A DNA stretch of 64,000 bases from Porphyridium purpureum. Taxonomy: Eukaryota; Rhodophyta; Bangiophyceae; Porphyridiales; Porphyridiaceae. This document shows positions 58,667-64,000 of this stretch, piece by piece. The translations under genes and the position numbers were made by a program. Numbering within the stretch: the first letter of the stretch is position 1; every line of letters starts with the position of its first letter. The notes under the pieces were generated by a model. It searched no databases, was not told the DNA's origin, and worked only from the letters and a program-made list of their open reading frames with translations. The DNA lies in contig VRMN01000009.1 of assembly GCA_008690995.1 (NCBI GenBank), positions 310,001 through 374,000 on the forward strand. Direction: 5' to 3'.

Positions 58667-61600
58667 ATGGAGCGCGGGGCGGTGCATGCGCACGCGGCGC
58701 ACCGCGCGCCATCGGGAACGTCGCGCAAAGTGAAGGGCGCGTCTGCGCTGGCGTCAGATGCAAAGCAGGACGCGGCGGCCGGCACGCCGCAGCCGGCCAA
58801 GACAGGCAAAGATAAAAGCACCCACGCCAAACCGGGCTCGTTGATGCGGCGAGCGCGGATTGGTTTGGAAAGAGACGAGCGACGCGCTAAGCACGCTCAA
58901 TCGGTGGTCGTGGCGCAGCGCGGCGCTGCCGCCGCGGCCGCCGACGGAAAGCTTGCCATGTACAGTCGAGCGCCGCCTGCACCGCCAAGGCTGGTCGCGG
59001 TCGTTGGCCCGCCAAAGTCAGGAAAGTCAACTATTATTAAGGCACTGGTTGGTCACTACACTAAGCGCCGCTTAAGGACCGTTGACGCGCCCATCACGGT
59101 TGTGTGTGGTGCGTCCAGCACGTCCAAGCTGGCCAAGCGCATCACGTTCATCGAGGTCGGCTCGGATATCAACAGCATGCTGGACGTGGCCAAGGTTGCG
59201 GACGTTGTCATGCTCACAATCAACGCAAGCATCGGATTTGAGATGGAGACCTTTGAATTCCTAAACATGGCACAGAACGTCGGAATGCCTAAAATTCTCG
59301 GCATCCTTACTCACCTTGACTTGCTGAGCGACGGCAAGCAAATGCGCGCGGCGAAAAAGACCCTCAAACAGCGCTTCTGGACAGAACTGTACGATGGTGC
59401 AAAGCTCTTCTATCTGTCCGGAATCACGACCAAGGGCGAATATCTCAATCGCGAGGTGCTCAACCTGGCTCGCTTTCTGTCCGTTTCGAAGCCTCGTGTT
59501 GTGACCTGGCGCGCGACCCGGAGCTACTTGCTGGCGGACCGCATTGAAGACGTGACATCAGTTTCTCCCTTGAGCAGTGAGGCAGATGTGCAGCGCGGCA
59601 AGGCCGTCGCGGCCGTGTTCGGGTATCTGCGCGGCCCGCATTTGCGCCCGGAGAACGGTCAGTGGCGCGTACACGTACCAGGTCTGGGCGATATGGTAGC
59701 TTCGAGTGTCGCGGTGTTACCAGATCCATGCGCCTTGGACGAGGATCTTGATGACACCACAAATGTTGCAAAACCTCCGAAGAGTGGAATTGGTGCTGAT
59801 GTGGCGGGAGACAGAGGAGACGAGGATGACGCAGAGGTGCAGAAAAAAGCCGCAACGCGGCGACGGAGAAAAGTAGGTATGAGAGAGCGCATGCTGTACG
59901 CTCCCATGGCATCTGACGTGGATGGTGTTGCGTACGACAAGGATGCAGTGTATATCCATTTGCCAGACGGTGCCGTTCGGTTCAGTAGCGTTGCGGAGGC
60001 ATCTGGCGCCGCTGCTGGCGATGCTTTGCCAAAGCCGAAAAGTGAGGGTGAAGCCATGGTGCGCGAATTGCAGCGGCCAGACGGTGGCATGATGGATCGC
60101 GTGCTCGATGAGCGCTCCTTCCGCCTGACGGAAGATGCTGATCCGTGGCTGGACGTCGCGAATTCCGACAGTAGCACTAGCAATCATAGCAGTGCAGAAG
60201 AATTTAAGCCCAAACTCGGGAGCAGCAGTAGCAGCAGTCGCACCGCAGAAGAAGAAGGACAAGAATCAAGCAGTGAGAGCGAAGAGGACGGAAATGCTAG
60301 ACAGGGTGAGGGAGCGGAGGAAAGTGACGCGCTCGACTCTGACCCAGAGGCAGCTGCCTTCACGAGGTGGCGTGAAATCGGAAAGCGACGGGCATTGGAG
60401 CGCAATGAAAAGCATGCGATTCCCATGCAACGCCTGGTGTACGGTGACCCAGCCATACTGGCGACCGCTACCTCCAAGGAAGGGACGGTAGCGCCCGACC
60501 CAAAAAAGCAGCTCGGTCTTCTGTTTGAAAAGCGTCGGCATGAGCAGGATGCGGCAGATGCAGATGGGTTGGATAAGACGAAGCCAAGAGTTGAGCCAGA
60601 CTCAGAGGTTTTTCATCGCTGGGAAGACGTCTCGATGCGCGCCTTTCTACGCGCCACACGATTCGCGACGGGTCAGCAGCAGCAAAAGCGGCTTCTGCGG
60701 GAGAAAGCGGCGGGTGAGGCCGCGAACAATAGTGATTCTGATAGCGACGCAAGCGACTTGTACGGCGATTTTGAAGATCTTGAGGAAGAGAAAGACGGCA
60801 AGCGCGACACTGGCGTATTGGCATCCGGTTCTGACTCCAGCGAGGAAGGAACGGAGTACTCGCAAGACTCTGAGTCAGATGATGACATTGATCGTCGCGC
60901 AACCGCCGATGACGATCTCGGCAACAACGGTGGCGCAGATCTTGATCTGGACGCGTATCACAAGAAGAAAGAGAGGACAAGGTTGGAATTTGAAGAGCGA
61001 GGTAGCAAGAAGCGAGGCGAGCACCCGATGCGCGGGCTAGGCATGGGAGGCGACATCGACGGTGAAGGAGTCACGCCAGAGGCTGCCACCACGGCAGACG
61101 AATTTCTCAAATTGCGGGCAGAACGCGACCGCGACCGCGAGCTGGAGCTCTTGGACATGGATGAAGAAATGCGCACCGCTATGCAAGGGATTTCGCCAGG
61201 CGCATACATTCGCGTCGAACTTGCAGGGGTCGCGCGCGAGTTCATCGATTACTTTGACCCTCGATTCCCTCTGGTTTTAGGTGGGTTGACAGTGGGGGAG
61301 GCGGCAGGGTCAGACACCCTGGCGGCACACGCAGAAAACGCGAGCTACGTCAAGTGCCGCATCAAGAGGCATAGGTGGAAGCGCGGCGTTTTGAAAAGTC
61401 ACGATGCCATATTTGTCTCGGTGGGCTGGCGCCGCCTGCAGGTCACACCCGTATACTGCATGGATGACGAGTACACTGCCCAGCCGCGCTCGCGCTTCTT
61501 GAAGTACACGCCGGAATACATGCACTGCCAAGCTGTCTTTTACGCGCCACGTTGTCTGCCCGGAACTGCTGTGATCATGTTTGCCACGCTCGGGCGAAAC

Positions 61601-62563
61601 AGTGCTGCTTTTCGAATTTCGGCCACTGGCGTCGTGACAGAGTGCAGCCCAGAGTTTAGAATCATGAAAAAGCTCAAGCTCGTTGGAGAGCCATACGAGA
61701 TCCACAAAAACTCGGCATTCATCAAGGGCATGTTCAATTCCGAAATGGAGGTGAACAAGTTTATTGGCGCCGGGCTACGGACGGTGAGCGGTATCCGTGG
61801 TAGCGTTAAGAAAGCCGTGCCAGTGCGCGGCACTAGTGTAGGACGAAGTCCTGGTGACACGGGTGAAAACGGCAAATCGCCAGGTAACGATTCGCAGCGT
61901 CGGCAGCAGCATACTGGTCTGGCCGGGGCTTTCCGAGCAACCTTTGAGGACCGGCTGCTTCGGTCTGATCTCGTCTTCTTGCGCGCGTGGGTGCCCGTGG
62001 ACAAAGGTAATTTTTGCGTCACCGCAACGAACCTTCTGGAGCCCGTCGAACAGCGCGCGGCAGGGCTCGTGACCGCCAAGTGGCGCATGAAAACCGTGCG
62101 CGAGCTTCGCGTAGAACACGAGGTGCCGATCCCACTCAACAAGGATTCGCTCTATCGCGATATTGATGAGCGTCCGGCATTCCGCCAATTCAATCCGCTG
62201 AAGATTCCCAAGCGACTGCAGGCCGAGCTTCCCTTTTCGAGTCGTGTGCAGCAATTTGTGCCCAAGCGCGCAGTGAAAAGGAGCGGCACAGAATGGGAAG
62301 CGATGAAGCGCGAGCGCGCAGTGGTTATGAATGATCAGGAGAAAAAGGAGTACACGCTTATGCAGATGGTTAACACAATCCGCAAGTCGCGCGAGCGTAA
62401 GGCAAAGGCGGTCAGAAAGGTGCAACATGCGAAGCGTGAAAAGAAGCGCCGCGAAGACGAGGAAATGCATCGCAAGGGCGAAGCCAAGCGCCGAAAAATC
62501 GGATACGTCAAGACCGGGCTGCGTGAAAAGGCGCAAGCGCGCCGAGAAGGACGCGAAGATTGA
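58667..62563 (+). CDS. BMS1: Ribosome biogenesis GTPase BMS1
   Basis: About 1298 residues from MERGAVHAHAAHRAP. BMS1 is a nucleolar GTPase that delivers RCL1 to the early 40S pre-ribosome and is needed for pre-rRNA cleavage. The GTPase domain has the P-loop VVGPPKSGKSTIIKAL (near 112-127), ITFIEVGSDINSMLDVAKVA, INASIGFEMETFEFLNMAQN and the G4-like THLD (near 215). A long acidic Ser-rich middle holds two or three charged tracts. The C-terminal AARP2CN/BMS1_TSR1 part has PGAYIRVELAGVAREFIDYF, VSVGWRRLQVTPVYCMDDEY, CQAVFYAPRCLPGTAVIMF, GMFNSEMEVNKFIGAGLRTV, and a Lys/Arg-rich tail. Length is close to yeast and human BMS1. The frame is open to 58568, but the first 33 residues look like leader. 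Confidence 0.94.
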   Translation: MERGAVHAHAAHRAPSGTSRKVKGASALASDAKQDAAAGTPQPAKTGKDKSTHAKPGSLMRRARIGLERDERRAKHAQSVVVAQRGAAAAAADGKLAMYSRAPPAPPRLVAVVGPPKSGKSTIIKALVGHYTKRRLRTVDAPITVVCGASSTSKLAKRITFIEVGSDINSMLDVAKVADVVMLTINASIGFEMETFEFLNMAQNVGMPKILGILTHLDLLSDGKQMRAAKKTLKQRFWTELYDGAKLFYLSGITTKGEYLNREVLNLARFLSVSKPRVVTWRATRSYLLADRIEDVTSVSPLSSEADVQRGKAVAAVFGYLRGPHLRPENGQWRVHVPGLGDMVASSVAVLPDPCALDEDLDDTTNVAKPPKSGIGADVAGDRGDEDDAEVQKKAATRRRRKVGMRERMLYAPMASDVDGVAYDKDAVYIHLPDGAVRFSSVAEASGAAAGDALPKPKSEGEAMVRELQRPDGGMMDRVLDERSFRLTEDADPWLDVANSDSSTSNHSSAEEFKPKLGSSSSSSRTAEEEGQESSSESEEDGNARQGEGAEESDALDSDPEAAAFTRWREIGKRRALERNEKHAIPMQRLVYGDPAILATATSKEGTVAPDPKKQLGLLFEKRRHEQDAADADGLDKTKPRVEPDSEVFHRWEDVSMRAFLRATRFATGQQQQKRLLREKAAGEAANNSDSDSDASDLYGDFEDLEEEKDGKRDTGVLASGSDSSEEGTEYSQDSESDDDIDRRATADDDLGNNGGADLDLDAYHKKKERTRLEFEERGSKKRGEHPMRGLGMGGDIDGEGVTPEAATTADEFLKLRAERDRDRELELLDMDEEMRTAMQGISPGAYIRVELAGVAREFIDYFDPRFPLVLGGLTVGEAAGSDTLAAHAENASYVKCRIKRHRWKRGVLKSHDAIFVSVGWRRLQVTPVYCMDDEYTAQPRSRFLKYTPEYMHCQAVFYAPRCLPGTAVIMFATLGRNSAAFRISATGVVTECSPEFRIMKKLKLVGEPYEIHKNSAFIKGMFNSEMEVNKFIGAGLRTVSGIRGSVKKAVPVRGTSVGRSPGDTGENGKSPGNDSQRRQQHTGLAGAFRATFEDRLLRSDLVFLRAWVPVDKGNFCVTATNLLEPVEQRAAGLVTAKWRMKTVRELRVEHEVPIPLNKDSLYRDIDERPAFRQFNPLKIPKRLQAELPFSSRVQQFVPKRAVKRSGTEWEAMKRERAVVMNDQEKKEYTLMQMVNTIRKSRERKAKAVRKVQHAKREKKRREDEEMHRKGEAKRRKIGYVKTGLREKAQARREGRED

Positions 62564-62613
62564 GGGCACTTGCTGCGAGGATTGAGCAAGCTGGAATGTC
62601 GGAAAGTCTGTAA

Positions 62614-62636
62614 ATGAAAAAAACCTATGTTTTCAT
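62614..62636. terminator. Short hairpin between convergent stops
   Basis: ATGAAAA (62614-62620) and TTTTCAT (62630-62636) pair across a nine-base loop, midway between the stops of BMS1 and the C2 gene. It could mark 3' ends for both strands; weak on its own. Confidence 0.3.
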
Positions 62637-62647
62637 CGTTCGCGTAA

Positions 62648-63157
62648 TCATTCGTCTACTAGATTTGAGCTAGAGAACCATGAAATTTCTTCGAGGTAGA
62701 TGATGGTGTCTGTGCGCTCTGCGGGAACATCCTTAAAGTACTTAAACCGAAGAGTAAGGTCTCCTTTGACCTTGGAGTCATTCTCAGACAAAAGATTGAA
62801 AACTCCAACCAGGTCCCCCTCCTCAAAGACGGTGCGCGCCGGTAAAGAAACGGTGCCTAGGTAATCGTGTTTCTTGATGGCGCCCTTGAGGGAACCGTCG
62901 TGGTCCATCACGCGCACCAAAATGCGCGCGTCCTCCGGAATGTGGCCCTTGACATGAAGTCCGAAAAACGCGTTCCACTCCGGGTCCTGATTGTCTTTGA
63001 TGGGCATGGTCTGCGCGAGCTCGTGGCCCTGCATACTCACCACCACGTACGGGTCGCTCTTCGATAGCAGGTCCTTGCGCTTCAGATTCTTCGCGCGTAC
63101 CACGTGAACTTCTATGCGCCCGTCCACCTCCAACATTGATGTGCCCTGTTCCTCCAT
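62648..63157 (-). CDS. C2-domain protein
   Basis: 169 residues from MEEQGTSMLEVDG. Almost all of it is one C2 domain: GRIEVHVVRAKNLKRKDLLS, KSDPYVVVSMQGHELAQT, DNQDPEWNAFFGLHV and VRVMDHDGSLKGAIKKHDYL. The Asp residues that bind Ca2+ are present in loop 1 (KSDPY) and loop 3 (MDHDG). It should bind membrane phospholipids in a Ca2+-dependent way. Small plant C2 proteins of this size exist (for example the CAR and SRC2-like groups). The open frame reaches 63400, but upstream residues resemble leader and overlap the divergent parvulin gene. About 155 bp separate the two starts. Confidence 0.82.
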   Translation of the reverse strand: MEEQGTSMLEVDGRIEVHVVRAKNLKRKDLLSKSDPYVVVSMQGHELAQTMPIKDNQDPEWNAFFGLHVKGHIPEDARILVRVMDHDGSLKGAIKKHDYLGTVSLPARTVFEEGDLVGVFNLLSENDSKVKGDLTLRFKYFKDVPAERTDTIIYLEEISWFSSSNLVDE

Positions 63158-63312
63158 CACCGAATGCTGCTCTGTCTGCCGGTCGTTCTGCTCCCGCTCT
63201 TCGACGCCGCCGCTCTCAAACGCGCAACTCGACTTGCCCACGGTGCCCCTTTTTGGTTTGACCTGAAACTCTGCGCTCTGTGGAAGAAAGCAAGAGAAGC
63301 CGGAAATGTACA

Positions 63313-64000
63313 ATGGGGAATGCGTTGACGCGACTGGCAACGCGCGCGGTGCCGCGACGCGTACCGGTAGTGGCACCGGCTGACGCACATGTCCCGTCAA
63401 CGAACGCAGCTAATTTGAAACTGGACGAAACCCAGTGGCTGCGTGCGGGCGACGCGGGTGCGCGCAGGTTGGGACAACAGCTCACGGAGGCGCAGCAGGT
63501 GAAAGCACGACATGTACTGGTCAAGGACGAGCAGACTGCCAAGCTAGTAGTGCAGGAATTGAATGCTGGAGAGCCTTTTAATCGCGTTGCCGAGAAGTAC
63601 AGCGAGTGCGAGGTATCTGCGCGAAGGGGAGGCGACCTCGGCTGGTTGCGGAGGGACCATGCGGTGCGCGAGTTCCAGGATGCTGTGTTCGTTGTGCCCA
63701 AGGGACTCAAGGATGTAGTACACACAAGGTTTGGTATCCATGTTTTCGAAGTTACAGATCGTGTGGAGCAGGGCTCCACGGCTGGCGATGAGAGCGGGCA
63801 GAAGAATGAACAAGAAGATCAAACCGTCACGGCAGAGTACAGACAGACGCTGAACGTGATAGCGGGAGCAATCCAGTCCAAAAAGTGGGGATCTGATGAG
63901 CCGTATTCACCGGTGGTGAGGGGCGAGCCAGCTCGAGAAGAGCAGGATCAGGCGCAGAAATACACCCATGCATCGATGCGCTCGATTCGTACCAGGGAGC
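63313..64000 (+). CDS. Parvulin-type peptidyl-prolyl isomerase, partial at window end
   Basis: The frame opens at ATG 63313 and stays open through 64000 (229 codons, no stop). The first 40 residues are Ala/Arg/Val-rich with almost no acids (MGNALTRLATRAVPRRVP), fitting an organelle presequence. Residues about 73-165 are a PPIC rotamase domain: VKARHVLVKDEQTAKLVVQE, FNRVAEKYSECEVSARRGGD, LGWLRRDHAVREFQDAVFVV, HTRFGIHVFEVTDR. These match the parvulin signature (ARHILV, GGDLGxF, FGxHxI). It catalyses cis-trans isomerisation at prolines. The tail is charged and low complexity to the edge. Plastid parvulins fused to rhodanese exist, so another domain could follow. Confidence 0.8.
   Translation, partial: MGNALTRLATRAVPRRVPVVAPADAHVPSTNAANLKLDETQWLRAGDAGARRLGQQLTEAQQVKARHVLVKDEQTAKLVVQELNAGEPFNRVAEKYSECEVSARRGGDLGWLRRDHAVREFQDAVFVVPKGLKDVVHTRFGIHVFEVTDRVEQGSTAGDESGQKNEQEDQTVTAEYRQTLNVIAGAIQSKKWGSDEPYSPVVRGEPAREEQDQAQKYTHASMRSIRTRE

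Noticed and set aside
61775-62569. 264-codon minus-strand ORF
   Set aside because: Antisense to the conserved BMS1 C-terminus; no own family.

Overview
The window is nuclear DNA of a photosynthetic eukaryote, almost certainly a unicellular red alga. It encodes a phycobilisome rod linker whose transit peptide starts MAAF, and typical eukaryotic genes (ORC5, SPC25, HRD1, BMS1, a P4-ATPase, a mitochondrial carrier). Genes are GC-rich, nearly all single-exon and closely packed. The style resembles Porphyridium, but the species is an inference. Only one spliceosomal intron is well supported, in the CRT10-like gene.

Layout. 1-2460 is a decayed coding stretch of unknown origin. It is followed by an HVA22/REEP-like gene and a tRNA-Ala(CGC). 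3.3-16.2 kb holds hexose-6-phosphate epimerase, a lumenal DUF1499 protein, HRD1 ubiquitin ligase, a CRT10-like protein, SPC25, a TM9SF nonaspanin and a CNBD-type K+ channel. 16.3-30.4 kb holds an RSH (ppGpp) enzyme, phosphofructokinase, an unknown disordered protein, an LRR protein, a lipid flippase, a KH protein and a rhodanese/mercaptopyruvate sulfurtransferase. 30.5-40.6 kb holds glutathione synthetase, glutamine synthetase, a two-domain globin-FAD protein, the rod linker, a thiamine-pyrophosphate-type carrier and ORC5. At 41.1-44.8 kb a whole Tc1/mariner element sits inside a zinc-finger gene. 46.5-54.5 kb holds an SPFH protein, a UQCC6 (BRAWNIN) homologue overlapping a SpoU methyltransferase by one base, a tristetraprolin-like CCCH protein and an acidic repeat protein. 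56-64 kb holds a hypothetical gene, a highly interrupted tRNA-Asn(GTT), BMS1, a C2 protein and the start of a parvulin.

The genes do not form one pathway. Most neighbours are divergent pairs with 100-300 bp between starts, or convergent pairs with 55-100 bp between stops. Glutathione synthetase and glutamine synthetase are convergent neighbours in nitrogen and thiol metabolism. HRD1 and the TM9SF and P4-ATPase genes belong to the secretory system, but nothing shows co-regulation.

The strongest novelties are four. (1) The tRNA-Asn gene is split by four apparent insertions (D-arm, anticodon loop, variable loop, T-loop), two of which are complementary to each other. (2) The Tc1 insertion supplies a new C-terminus and stop codon to its host gene, and the remainder of the zinc finger lies in frame beyond it. 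(3) The UQCC6 and methyltransferase genes overlap as TGATG. (4) A flavohaemoglobin-like protein lacks the NAD domain.
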